This document shows, in pieces, positions 1-8,758 of a stretch of DNA of 64,000 bases. This stretch comes from Vulcanisaeta distributa JCM 11217 (GTDB taxonomy: Archaea; Thermoproteota; Thermoprotei; Thermoproteales; Thermocladiaceae), in NCBI RefSeq assembly GCF_001316005.1, contig NZ_BBBJ01000007.1, positions 1 to 64,000 of the forward strand, written 5' to 3'. The position numbers and the translations under genes are program-made. Below the pieces are notes generated by a model. The model had not been told where the DNA came from and did no database searches. It saw nothing but the letters and a program-made list of their open reading frames with translations. Each line of letters opens with the position of its first letter. Within the stretch, counting starts at the first letter, position 1.

Positions 1-89
1 CGGATTTGAACCGGGGGGGGACTTCCCGACCCAATTGGGTTCTCGGGGGGGTTATGAGCCCGCAGGCTACCAGGCTACCCTACCCCGCT
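1..89 (-). tRNA. Initiator tRNA-Met (CAT), 3' end cut by window edge
   Basis: Read on the minus strand, the 5' acceptor strand AGCGGGG begins at 89. Exactly 33 bases precede the anticodon CAT (56-54), with loop CTCATAA and a D-arm typical of archaeal initiator tRNA. The T-loop TTCAAAT lies at the window edge. Between anticodon and T-loop there are about 25 more bases than a mature tRNA needs, including runs of seven and eight C and a small hairpin with ACCC/GGGT arms. This fits an intron, abnormal C-run lengths, or both. The last acceptor bases lie outside the window. The identity is fairly sure; the intron borders are not resolved. Confidence 0.6.
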
Positions 90-352
90 GGTTTTATGGG
101 TCATTCTTTGTGCTTTTAAGGCTTTCGCTGGCTGTGGTGGGTTTGGTTTTTAGTTTTGGTGTGTTGGGGTGGTTGGTGGGTGATGATGGGAGGGGGGGTT
201 ATGATGTGTGATTGTGCGCCGGCTTTTTGCTGATTCTCTTGATTAATGCTCAGTGAGCCTTCCCGAGAAATATGAATAACCTACCAATCGGTCTTGAACA
301 TATTGTGAGTGCCATGAACCTGGTGCTCTTGATTAATGAATTGCGTCAGTGT
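90..352. other. Intergenic; no convincing gene
   Basis: I see no convincing gene here. The stretch holds a G7 run (192-198), a short hydrophobic plus-strand frame ending near 210 without a good start, and a 13-base direct repeat CTCTTGATTAATG at 236-248 and 326-338. Confidence 0.4.
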
Positions 353-557
353 CTAAATGATCGCGTCCCTAACCATGGCTATGGCAATCAATGACCTAAA
401 CATAAACCCACGCCTTAAGTAGGCTATTGCAGTCTTGAGGAGGTCACTGCGAAGTGAGTCGGCTCTCCACTAAACGCCAAGCCTAATGGCCTTCCTCCTA
501 ACGGAAACGAGCAACTGCAGACTAACTGCCTTGAATGATTCTCTCCAGGAATTCCAT
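353..557 (-). pseudogene. Degraded small ORF, unknown family
   Basis: From an ATG at 557 the minus strand reads a plausible helical protein (beginning M-E-F-L-E-R-I-I-Q-G). It needs one frame change after about 15 residues and then runs through a single in-frame TAG to a basic helical end (L-K-T-A-I-A-Y-L-R-R-G) and a stop at 353. The length and charged helices resemble small archaeal PaREP-type proteins, but I cannot place it in a family. It is either a decayed gene or a short gene damaged by the base errors seen across the window. No gene is visible between it and the thermopsin-like gene. Confidence 0.28.
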
Positions 558-666
558 GGCTAGGGCAGGGCCTCCTTGGGCAGGATAAGAATTACTCCCT
601 TTATCAAGTAACACACCTTTTAAAATATTTGTCCTAGAACTTATCAATAACGTGGTTGCGCAATGC

Positions 667-2987
667 TCATACCGTGATCACGTCATTACCCTGCCCATCA
701 CCTCTAAACCTCATTATTAATAGCACCATCAATACCGTGAGTAACATCATTAGGTATATCGTATAGTAATCACGATAGTTCACGTTAACGTACATTGGCG
801 AGTCAATAGCTAGTATGATATTGCCCAGTAGTGGGTATTCACGACCATTGACGTTGATTGACGAGACAACGGCGAGGGTTAGGTTAGGCAACACCTGGTA
901 CCTGGGTATTGACAGCCTGATTACCGAGCCTGGCCACACCCACCCCCCCGTGTAGCTCGTGGTCCTGGTTCCATTGACTATCACTGGCAATGAACCCTTA
1001 ATAACCACCAGGTACTGCGGAGATCCAGCTATGTTTATGCGGGTTGGTTCTGTGATTATTACCGTACCATTAACCGGGGGATTCAATTATAAGCCTCGTC
1101 GAATTACCGAGGTAGTAATACCTAGGTACGATAATGACTAGGCTTGTTCCGTTGGTGAGCCATCCTGTGTAATTCACGGTCTTAACGCCATTTATCAAGA
1201 TGGGCACTGGGCTCGTAACCACCACTAAGTACTGAACTGCCCAATCCACGGTGATGCTCATGGGACTGCAGACCTTGTATGTGCCCGTCCCATTAATCAC
1301 CACATACCTAGTGTCATTACCCAGGTAGTGGGCATCCGCGTTCACAATGAGGCGGCTGCACGCAGTCACCCAATTAACATAGTTCATTGTTAAGGAGCCA
1401 TTCACGTTGATTGGGTATTCACTGCTCACGGTGATTAAGTACTGCCTAATCCAGCCTATGGTTATGTTCATTGGCTTATCCACTGTAATTAATAGTGAGG
1501 AGCCGTTAATGGGTAGTAACCTAGTTCCATTGCCCAGGTAATTTGGTGTGGCAGTTATGTTAATGACTGAACCAGCCCTAACCCACCCAGCGTAGTTACT
1601 AACTAGCGACCCATTGACACTTATCTGGCCTATGCTTGTTATTGAAATTAGGTAGTAAGTGGAGTAACTAGGCCTAACGATCACCACCTTGGGAACACTT
1701 GATGGCGTAACCTCAACACCCGTGGTGTTTAGAAATCTCCGGGCCCCCCCGTTGGTCATGACCCATACGCCGGCGAGCCTCATCATTACTCCAGGCGCAG
1801 GTTCCGCAATTTGCGGGTAGGATATGTTTATGGGGTTTACTATGTACGTACTATGCACAACTCCATCCAGACCCACCCACTCCACATAAGTCATTGGAAC
1901 ACTCAATGCATTGAAGGTGTCCACTTGCCCGTAATTTGGCTCACCATTTACGACACAGGGCAATTCACCGCACGTGGTTGTGCTAGGTACGTTGATGTTA
2001 GGTTCGTGTTAATGGCGAAGTTGTACATATTTGTGACCGGCATGAAGGATTCACCATTCCAATAAAGAAGAGCGATCTGGGCGTTAAACGGCTGCGCATT
2101 GCTCAGTCCATTACCAATTATTAATTCCGAGTCATAGGAATAACCACTGGGTGTGGCTAGGTATGGGTTCATCATTATGACAACCTTGGCGGCAAGGCCT
2201 AACGACACCTCATATGCCCAGTTAATTCCTGGCTCGCCGTAATGAGTACCATTCTCTATCACGGCATAGCCCAGCCAAACCACGGCATTCCCATTAGTTA
2301 TGTTAACCATAACCGACAGGTACAGGGCATATGGAATCTCAACGTGCCCTAGCCATATCGTCGCCATGCCCAGGACCTGAGATTCGCTGTTTGTAATGTT
2401 GACTACGTAAATCGTCAGTAGAGAATTACCGTTAGAAATATTGAGGATCTCCTCGACCCAGTACTCGGCTATCTCGTAATAATGATAATCCACCACCAAG
2501 GATCCAAGGGCAATGTTGATGGGATTGCCAGGTTGGTACTCTGTAATGTTCACGTAGGCCAGCAACTCATTAGTAATTACTGGACCTAGGGATGTTATGC
2601 CAACCCCCCCGGGCTGGTTGATGACCCTAACGACCGCGTTAACCCCCCACACCGCACGGCGCTGGGTATAGAACCACTGAGTATTGGCCCTGCGGCATTG
2701 GAATTACGTAAGCTGCGCCGCCCGTCACGTTCTGGGAATATATGGCGTAGGCCTGTTCACCCGAGACCCACCTGCTGTATTGACCTGGGGGTGAATATGT
2801 ATAGGCTGTAGTTATTACTGAGTACGTGAATCAACAGGTACTGACTTGAAAGCACTGTTACATTCCACAATCCCCCCCAACATGCACCACTACTCGGTGG
2901 ATTAACGGTTATTGACTGCGCATAAACCACACTGGGCATTGACATAGCCACAATTAGGGCTAGCGCTACCGCAGTTACATACCTCAT
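667..2987 (-). CDS. Thermopsin-like (peptidase family A5) surface protease, frameshifted
   Basis: This is a reconstructed protein of about 770 residues, secreted and probably membrane anchored. Residues 1-24 form a signal peptide ending V-V-Y-A-Q. The next ~300 residues resemble thermopsins, acid proteases of hot acidophiles, with elements such as I-T-S-L-G-P-V-I-T-N-E-L and Y-W-N-G-E-S-F. Then come four or five repeats of the form V-N-G-(x)n-Y-x-G-W-V...Y-L-G-N-x-T-R, and a C-terminal transmembrane helix near residue 735 with a basic tail. The frame breaks at 2797-2801 (G5, four needed), 2643-2648 (C6, five needed), near 1965 (one base missing) and 1076-1080 (G5, four needed). A TATA-like CTATAAGG at 3013-3020 lies 26-33 bases before the ATG. 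One repeat carries an extra Gly at a C7 run (943-949). Catalytic residues were not verified. Confidence 0.72.
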
Positions 2988-3729
2988 TCAATGCCTATAT
3001 CATGCGCATCCCTTATAGGTCTTTAGTTAGGATCAGGCGTATTATTGGTAATCGTTAAATATTACATCCTGACCTAAGCCTAGTAATGTCACTGTATAAA
3101 GAAGTCCCTAATTAGTGGCGTGGTCTTTGGATACCTATACACAGTCATTACCTACGTATTCGTCCTGGTTTACGTAATCCTACCGATCAAGCTCATACCG
3201 CTGATTCAATAAGCTATTGCAATATCTAATTGCCATGATAAGCATGGTAGGGCTATCCTTCTTAACCCTCGGCGTCGATGCTGCCATAGCCAGGGAAAGC
3301 GTCATGCTCTATTCATAGCCCGAAATCATCCCTCAAAACTTCTTATAAGTCCATTAATCATGAATACCGATGTTACGAGAAAGACAATGATTATGGCGGT
3401 GATTATTAAGTGTGTTATGAAGTTTTATGAAGTAAACCACATCATTAATAATGGTCTCTGAGTATGGGGCTACAGCAGTAATTAATGAACACGCTTATGC
3501 ATTGAGTATGTTCATTAAGTAATTCATACGTTGTTAATAATGATTATGATATTGCAGCATTATGATTAATAACCTAAAATGAGCTAATATCCCTAACGAA
3601 GAACCTAACCAATGCATCAATAACATGAATATAACGATGCACATTAATGAATTACCGGCACACTTAAAAGTTAATCTTGCGGGTTAACAACACGTAAGAT
3701 TGTTAAAGGGGTTTGATAGTGGTATCCTA
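2988..3729. other. Intergenic, AT-rich, with a membrane-protein remnant
   Basis: No intact gene is visible. Around 3117-3320 the plus strand reads two short hydrophobic pieces in neighbouring frames (G-Y-L-Y-T-V-I-T-Y-V-F, then S-M-V-G-L-S-F-L-T-L-G), probably the remains of a small membrane protein. The rest is low-complexity AT-rich sequence full of stops. The start side of the thermopsin-like gene's promoter is at 3013-3020. Confidence 0.4.
3117..3319 (+). pseudogene. Decayed small membrane protein
   Basis: Two hydrophobic stretches of about 30 and 25 codons lie in different frames with stops between them. Together they could be two transmembrane helices of a short protein. No start codon is convincing. 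I cannot assign a family; this rests only on hydrophobicity. Confidence 0.22.
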
Positions 3730-4179
3730 ATGCAGTGCCAATTACCCGCCAGGTATGAGTATGGGGAACACACGGCCGACGTCGCGTGATAGCCTACGGA
3801 TGCACGCTTGAGGAGGCCTTTAAGAATGCCGCACTTGGGGGGGTTGCTGACCTTACTTATTACGTTGATAGGGTTGAGCCGAGGGAGTTCGTAGAGGTTA
3901 ACGTGGAGGGCGAGGATCTTGAGCAATTATTGTTTAATTGGATTGATGAGTTCATATACCTATTCGATGGCAGGAAGTTCGCCTACGGCGACTATTTCAG
4001 GGAGGTTAGTATTGAGGGTAATGGACCATACAGGATTAGAGCTACCGTCGGTGGTGAGCACTTTGACATTAATAAGCATGGTTATAGGGGGCCTAATAGT
4101 TAAGGCGATGACCTACAACATGATGGAGATTAAGAAGGCCAATAACTATTGGAGACTCACGTTCGTGGTTGACATCTAG
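3730..4179 (+). CDS. Archease, frameshifted
   Basis: Archease is a small metal-binding protein that helps the RNA ligase RtcB turn over; archaeal homologs also interact with RNA modification enzymes. The signature [10 protein letters not shown] sits near residues 9-18, followed by E-E-A-F-K-N-A-A and a C-terminal F-V-V-D-I whose Asp normally binds metal. Two breaks interrupt it: a missing C near 3783 (D-V-R-V-I-A-Y expected) and a G5 run at 4086-4090 where four are needed. A G7 run at 3837-3843 adds a Gly after N-A-A-L. Start ATG 3730 gives a seven-residue lead into the motif. The reconstructed length of about 149 residues is usual for the family. Confidence 0.85.
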
Positions 4180-4219
4180 GTTATGCATTAAAAGGGGGGG
4201 ATTACGTACTAACTATCGT

Positions 4220-4464
4220 ATGTCATCAAGCACCACGAAGCGTAAGATCGGCCTTACACTCATTGGTATTGGTGTCGCCCTGTTGTTAGTGGCCTCGGCG
4301 CTCGCGTATATAGAATTAATCCGGAGCATCTCTATACCACAGCCGATCTCACTTACGAGCGTGCTTTACGTATTGGCCGTGGTCACGTATAAGGTAGCTT
4401 CATAGCCGTAATCGCCTGGGCAGGTGCAATACTCATAACGAGGGGGGGCCTACAAGCGTTATAA
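4220..4464 (+). CDS. Small two-helix membrane protein, unknown, frameshifted
   Basis: About 80 residues: a basic N-terminus (S-S-S-T-T-K-R-K), a transmembrane helix at ~12-32 and a second at ~50-75, interrupted by a one-base loss near 4397 after which A-V-I-A-W-A-G-A-I-L continues to a stop at 4464. I do not recognise the family. ATG 4220 was preferred over the upstream ATG at 4169 because the earlier start would add residues encoded across a G7 run and overlap archease. It ends a few bases before the convergent vapC stop. Confidence 0.5.
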
Positions 4465-4468
4465 TGGG

Positions 4469-4928
4469 CTAGCCGATATATTTAGCATTCAGCCCCCCCT
4501 CATTAATCAACACCTGGTACAATTTCCTATCAGCCGTGACAACCTCATTAGCGCCTATAAACTTTGCTGATGCTACTTGTACAGCATCGGCTTGGTAAAT
4601 GTGATATTTCTCAATTATTGACCACGTGCTCCTTAGTATTGATAACTTAATTGGTATAATCATAAGTACGCCTAATTTAACTAGTCTTAAGGTTTCTCTC
4701 ATGAATCGTAGCTTAGCGGTTTCATACTCATTATCAGTTATTAACTTCCTCATTCTTGCCCTATCAAGGACCCCCTAATACCTCTCCTATGTTCCATGCA
4801 TTGAATGCTAATTTTACACTACCCGTATAGGAACTTAAATAAAGTGATTTTACATAATCACTGCCGGGTTCAGAAATGTACCTCTTTACTATGGCACTAC
4901 TGTCCAGATAAATCACTCTCTCTTTCAT
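4469..4928 (-). CDS. vapC: VapC-type PIN-domain toxin, frameshifted
   Basis: VapC toxins are PIN-fold ribonucleases, usually held inactive by VapB. The reconstructed ~153-residue protein has the PIN acidic positions: Asp in I-Y-L-D-S-S-A (residue ~8), Glu in N-I-G-E-V-L, Asp in Q-A-D-A-V-Q-V-A and Asp in T-A-D-R-K-L. The frame breaks once at C5 4771-4775, where four restore V-L-G-V-L-D-R-A. Near the C-terminus a C7 run reads E-G-G-L where PIN proteins usually have E-G-L. Its ATG overlaps the vapB stop (ATGA), so the pair is one translation unit. The target RNA cannot be told. Confidence 0.85.
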
Positions 4929-5155
4929 CCCTCATCTCCCTCACGAGACCACTCACTGGCTCCCTGCTTAATCGGTTCAAAATCAAGCTCTGGATTGGTC
5001 TCCTCGGGTATTAGTGTATTAAGCTCAATCATCAGCTCCTCTTTAATCAATTCCTCCAGCAATTCGCTAGCGTCTAAACCCTGCTCCGCAGCATGTCTCT
5101 TAAACTCTCTCCATAATTCCTCATCGATATAGATACTAGTCTTTATCTTGCCCAT
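4925..5155 (-). CDS. vapB: VapB-type ribbon-helix-helix antitoxin
   Basis: A 76-residue protein with N-terminal strand K-I-K-T-S-I-Y-I-D and two helices typical of ribbon-helix-helix DNA binders, then an acidic C-terminal tail (E-E-T-N-P-E-L-D-F) that probably covers the toxin. It lies directly before vapC with a 4-base ATGA overlap. VapB antitoxins usually repress their own operon together with the toxin. The upstream region 5160-5200 is AT rich and carries a TATA-like CTTATTTA element on the minus strand. No frame damage. Confidence 0.85.
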   Translation of the reverse strand: MGKIKTSIYIDEELWREFKRHAAEQGLDASELLEELIKEELMIELNTLIPEETNPELDFEPIKQGASEWSREGDEG

Positions 5156-5271
5156 ACCTTCCTTATTGACTTAAAGGAGTAAATAAGTTTTTCTGTAAAT
5201 ACTTAATTAATCCAGCGTTCCTAAATTACTAAGGCGTTAAGACTTATTACTTAATCAAAATACTGGCTTTT

Positions 5272-5625
5272 GTGAGGGTTGCTATTGCGTTGGCAATACT
5301 CTCACTGGTGATTACATTGATTGTACTCGGCATTTCAGCATTAACGACGGGGGGGAATTTAAGTAGGTACGTTAGCGCCAGCATTTATCAGTCAGGTACT
5401 GGGTATTACCTAAACTTCACGGTGCGTAACCCATTGCCATTACCATTGGTGATAACCATATCGCAGGGAGGCCTTTCAAGGAGTGTTTATGTTGAGCCCT
5501 ATGGTTTTGGAGAGGTCGTAATGCCAATAACGTCACTTAACGTACCAATAAACATAACCGTGTCAATACCTGGTATTGCCAACGTCACCAGTACGGTGAC
5601 CCCCCATCATGAGGATCAGGGATAG
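5272..5625 (+). CDS. Secreted/anchored small protein with Ig-like beta domain
   Basis: Starts at GTG 5272, about 30 bases after an AT-rich TATA-like stretch (5241-5255). Residues 1-27 form a hydrophobic signal or anchor helix; the rest is beta-rich (Y-L-N-F-T-V-R-N-P-L-P-L-P-L) and resembles extracellular Ig-like domains. At its end a C6 run (near 5600) precedes an overlap of 17 bases with the next gene. If the run were five C, the frame would run straight on into the next protein and make one ~245-residue polypeptide. No family recognised; probably faces the cell exterior. Confidence 0.55.
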   Translation: MRVAIALAILSLVITLIVLGISALTTGGNLSRYVSASIYQSGTGYYLNFTVRNPLPLPLVITISQGGLSRSVYVEPYGFGEVVMPITSLNVPINITVSIPGIANVTSTVTPHHEDQG

Positions 5626-6010
5626 ATTAATAAGTGGCGTGGTTAATGCCGTTACCGACGTACTACTCCTAATCCTAATGTTGATATTGTACTCATTACT
5701 TAGCTCATACATGGCGCACCTGCCCTTTTCATTCACGGCAATAACCACGGAGTACATCACGCTAATCGCGGCCTTCGCATTGCTGGCGTTTTTACGCGGT
5801 TTACTGGCGGGTCACGTACTTGCCTACCCAGTAATCCTTGGTGAGGCTACGTTGATAACGGCGATATTCCTCTCAATACCGAGTACAATCACGGCCTATG
5901 GGGTTACCGTAAATATAACGCCACTGATCTACTTCTTATGGTCCATAGAGATGGCTTGGATTGTCTACTCAATAATCGATCAATTCAACAACACACTGCT
6001 TGATCCCTAA
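5609..6010 (+). CDS. Four-helix integral membrane protein, unknown
   Basis: 133 residues with four predicted transmembrane helices (about 13-33, 44-63, 70-95, 103-123) and short loops. I do not recognise the family. It overlaps the preceding secreted-protein gene by 17 bases and could be its C-terminal continuation if the C6 run near 5600 is one base too long. Its TAA shares bases with the stop of the convergent glycosyltransferase at 6007-6010. Confidence 0.55.
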   Translation: MRIRDRLISGVVNAVTDVLLLILMLILYSLLSSYMAHLPFSFTAITTEYITLIAAFALLAFLRGLLAGHVLAYPVILGEATLITAIFLSIPSTITAYGVTVNITPLIYFLWSIEMAWIVYSIIDQFNNTLLDP

Positions 6011-7280
6011 CGTAGGTATTCCTCGATTTTAACGGCAAGTTCCTTAACGAGCTTACTCATTAATAATTGCGAGGCTCTCTCCCTGGCATTCCTACCCATC
6101 CTATCCCTCTCCTCAGGATGATCAAGGAGTCTCTCCACGGCTTTGGCGGCACCCTCGATATCCTCCGGTCCATTAACGTGTATACCATCTACCCCCCCAT
6201 CCCTAACGACCCACTTCTGTCCATAAACGGCGGAGGTTATTACGGGCACGCCACCATACATAAACTCCAACTGCGTCAAGCCAAGGGCCTCCATCTTACT
6301 CATTATTATGTTCACGTAGGCCTCCTTAATCAACTTCTTCTTATCCTCAACACTCAACTCCCCCCCAGTCAATGTCACATTACTCAAGCCCCCCCTAGTC
6401 TCATTGACCACCTCATCCCATTGATCGCCAGGCTTGCCGGCAATGACGAAGTGCACGTCACGCCTATGCCTAAGCATCCTGGCAACCCTGACAACGGCCA
6501 GTGGGTTCTTCCTCTCCTCAATAGTGCCCAGGTAAGCCACTATCTTAGCGTCATCGGGAATCCTATACTTAACCCTGAAGTCGCTCGAATCAACAGCATT
6601 CAAATCAGCCACCTCATCATCATCGATACCTCCCGGGAATACGTAAATTTGCTCAGGCCTTGCACCCATCCTAATCATTTCCTCACCCTCAAGTGGCGTT
6701 ACGCAAAGGACAAGGTTCGCAGCCTTAAATATCTCGGGAAACGCCATGTGGTTCCAGGCGAGCCTATACGTTCTCTCGACTACGTCATACCTCGTTGGGT
6801 CTGGCGGTTGATAATGGCTCATGTGACCAAAGAACACGTTACCACCCTCAAGACCAAACGTTGTCAACATCCTCCTCCACATCACGTACTTAGCCGCATC
6901 CTCAGGTCCATTCCAAAGCGTGGAATGAGTTATCAAGGAGTTCACGTTAAAATCATCGCCAATCCTCCTGAGCACATCAACGAAGTTCTTGAACATGATT
7001 CTCCTAGGAGGCCACTTGGCTATGTAACTGTCAACCTAATGGTGGGTAACCCAATGGTGGGGTCCTTCTCCTGAAATACGTAGCCCTCCAGTGACGTCTC
7101 AACAACTCTCCTCCTAACGACCTCATTACCGTCATGGTAAATACTCGTTATTAGGTAAGCCTCATAACCAAGCCTAAGAAACCACTTAACCATCCTCTGA
7201 GCAACCAACTCCTGCCCCCCCTTGGAATTGCTCGTTTGATACATTATAACGCCAATGACAGGCTTAGCCACCGCCATCAC
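6007..7280 (-). CDS. Glycosyltransferase family 4-like, frameshifted
   Basis: A GT-B fold glycosyltransferase, likely making surface polysaccharide or glycoprotein glycans. The N-terminal Rossmann half has S-K-G-G-Q-E-L-V-A; the C-terminal half has the nucleotide-sugar side L-G-T-I-E-E-R-K-N-P, F-V-I-A-G-K-P-G and the acidic E-A-L-G-L-T-Q-L-E. The frame breaks once near 7030-7040 (one base missing) between L-T-V-T and S-Y-I-A-K-W. A C7 run at about 6190 reads R-D-G-G-V-D-G where family 4 enzymes have R-D-G-x-x-G. The start (GTG 7280 or ATG 7277) overlaps the end of the upstream channel-like gene, so the two are probably co-transcribed. Confidence 0.83.
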
Positions 7281-8007
7281 CCCCCCTCCTTTCACCCCCC
7301 CTACTTCCTGACTGACCCCACTCACGCTCCAGGAACCTCCTTAACGGCTCCCTCAGTGGAACCGCCAGTACAAGGCCTATGGCAACCCCCCCAAGTCCAA
7401 TGGCCACAGCCCAGGCGAGTCCTTGGGCAAAGATGTAAAGTATCGTGACATTAACCTTCATGACGCTCAACGCTATTGTTATGACCATGTAATAGAGTAT
7501 GAACCTAAATGCGTCGCCAACGAAATTAAGTAACGTCTGTGCGTATTGGTCATTCGCAGGATAACTACGTTTAAAATAATCACTTATCCAATCCACCATT
7601 ATCAAACCAATGATTAATATAATAACGCCAGATACTAAGTACGGCAGATACGACAATACGCTCTTCGATGTGTCGTATAGAAAGGCGAGGTTTGGACTCG
7701 CGTAGGATAATTCAAGGAGTGCGTAGAAGATTGCGGCTATGTAAATGACCCACTTAACGAATAAGCCCAGGAAGTCACCGGCCGTATAACCACTCCTAAG
7801 TAGTGCACGACCAACTGAGGTCTTCCTAAAGAAGGCATCGAGGCCCGTAGTATATGATATCTTCTTAATTAGTATCTCCACGAGTCTCCCAACCACGTAA
7901 CCAACGATTATTATAACCACGGCAGCTAGTACTGTGTAAAAAACACCCTGTGGTATAAAGCCAAATACCTCGGTCTGCGTTGCTGTTGAATTTACGGTAG
8001 CACTCAT
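7264..8007 (-). CDS. Membrane protein with MscS-type TM helix repeats
   Basis: 247 residues with four to five transmembrane helices (about 22-45, 75-98, 108-130, 155-175, 185-210). The pattern of alternating G-L-F-V-K-W and G-L-G-G-V-A-I-G-L-V-L-A-V-P segments is that of the conserved TM-helix domain found in small mechanosensitive-channel-like proteins. The C-terminus is Gly/Arg rich and contains two G7 runs. It lacks the beta domain of full MscS. It overlaps the glycosyltransferase start. Role in osmotic response is inference from family. Confidence 0.68.
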   Translation of the reverse strand: MSATVNSTATQTEVFGFIPQGVFYTVLAAVVIIIVGYVVGRLVEILIKKISYTTGLDAFFRKTSVGRALLRSGYTAGDFLGLFVKWVIYIAAIFYALLELSYASPNLAFLYDTSKSVLSYLPYLVSGVIILIIGLIMVDWISDYFKRSYPANDQYAQTLLNFVGDAFRFILYYMVITIALSVMKVNVTILYIFAQGLAWAVAIGLGGVAIGLVLAVPLREPLRRFLEREWGQSGSRGGERRGGDGGG

Positions 8008-8231
8008 TACTAAAGAGATTTACAGCAAGGTATTTAATACTTTAGGATGATGCTTTTGACGATATAAACTATCATATTGATGTTGTTAATTTAGTATCAA
8101 AATAGATTGAAAGAGAAAACTAAACCAACTTATATACTTACACTGGCCCTTAATGTCTATTAAGTCAACATTAACAGATTAGAATCATTGGAGACTTAGT
8201 TTTATATTGATTAGTATCGTGTGCTTAAAAT
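8008..8231. promoter_or_regulatory. Divergent promoter region
   Basis: This gap separates two divergent genes. For the rightward gene a TATA-like TTTTATAT at about 8199-8206 lies 25-33 bases before ATG 8232, as expected for a leaderless archaeal mRNA. On the other strand AT-rich sequence at 8020-8045 may serve the leftward operon. No further signal seen. Confidence 0.4.
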
Positions 8232-8741
8232 ATGGAGGTTCATATGAGAAGGTTGAATACTGAGACACTGGCTAAGGAAAGACTTGAGGAGGCCATTAAG
8301 GAACTTGATGTGGCGGAGGTTTTCTTAAGGGAAGGCCTTGTCAGGAACGCTGCGGGTAAGGTGTTCCAGGCATGGAAGGCGTTCCTCTCATACTTAGCGT
8401 TAAGGAATGTGAATTTACTTCAGGAAAAGTATCGCGGGAATAAACGTGTTGGAAATGCCGCTATACCGCTCTATGAGTGGATAGCCGCAGTATTACCGAC
8501 TAATAGAATGACTGAGCTAGGTGCGGAGATTGAGAGGATAGTCCCAGGCGTGGCCGAGTTAACGGCCATGGCCCTACAATTACATGAGTATCGATACAAC
8601 GGTCCAGACCCGGAAGGCATTAGGAGTAAGATACCAAATGATGAAACAGCCATGGTATTAATTAAATCCTTCATAACTAAGGCGAGGGCATTAATGAGCA
8701 CTTCAAGCAGTGAGTCAAGTAGTATCAATACATCTGGTTAA
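8232..8741 (+). CDS. PaREP-type HEPN-like helical protein
   Basis: 169 residues, all helical, with a pattern of paired helices (L-E-E-A-I-K-E-L-D-V-A-E, then R-N-A-A-G-K-V-F-Q-A-W-K-A) seen in the PaREP/HEPN-like families expanded in Thermoproteales. It is homologous to the minus-strand gene at 51778-52237 in this window: both share R-N-A-A-(G/S)-K and L-H-E-(Y/F)-x-Y-N-G. A catalytic R-x4-6-H motif of HEPN RNases is not evident. Ser/Thr-rich tail. Function unknown; stands alone behind its own promoter. Confidence 0.6.
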   Translation: MEVHMRRLNTETLAKERLEEAIKELDVAEVFLREGLVRNAAGKVFQAWKAFLSYLALRNVNLLQEKYRGNKRVGNAAIPLYEWIAAVLPTNRMTELGAEIERIVPGVAELTAMALQLHEYRYNGPDPEGIRSKIPNDETAMVLIKSFITKARALMSTSSSESSSINTSG

Positions 8742-8758
8742 CGCTAATGACGTAATTG

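Noticed and set aside
106-213. Short hydrophobic plus-strand frame after the tRNA
   Set aside because: No good start codon, about 35 codons, and no promoter; not supported as a gene.
236-338. 13-base direct repeat CTCTTGATTAATG at 236-248 and 326-338
   Set aside because: Only two copies, AT-rich, with no adjoining element; could be chance.
6067-7074. Long open frame on the plus strand opposite the glycosyltransferase
   Set aside because: Shadow of the real minus-strand gene; no family signature, and the opposite strand encodes clear GT-B motifs.
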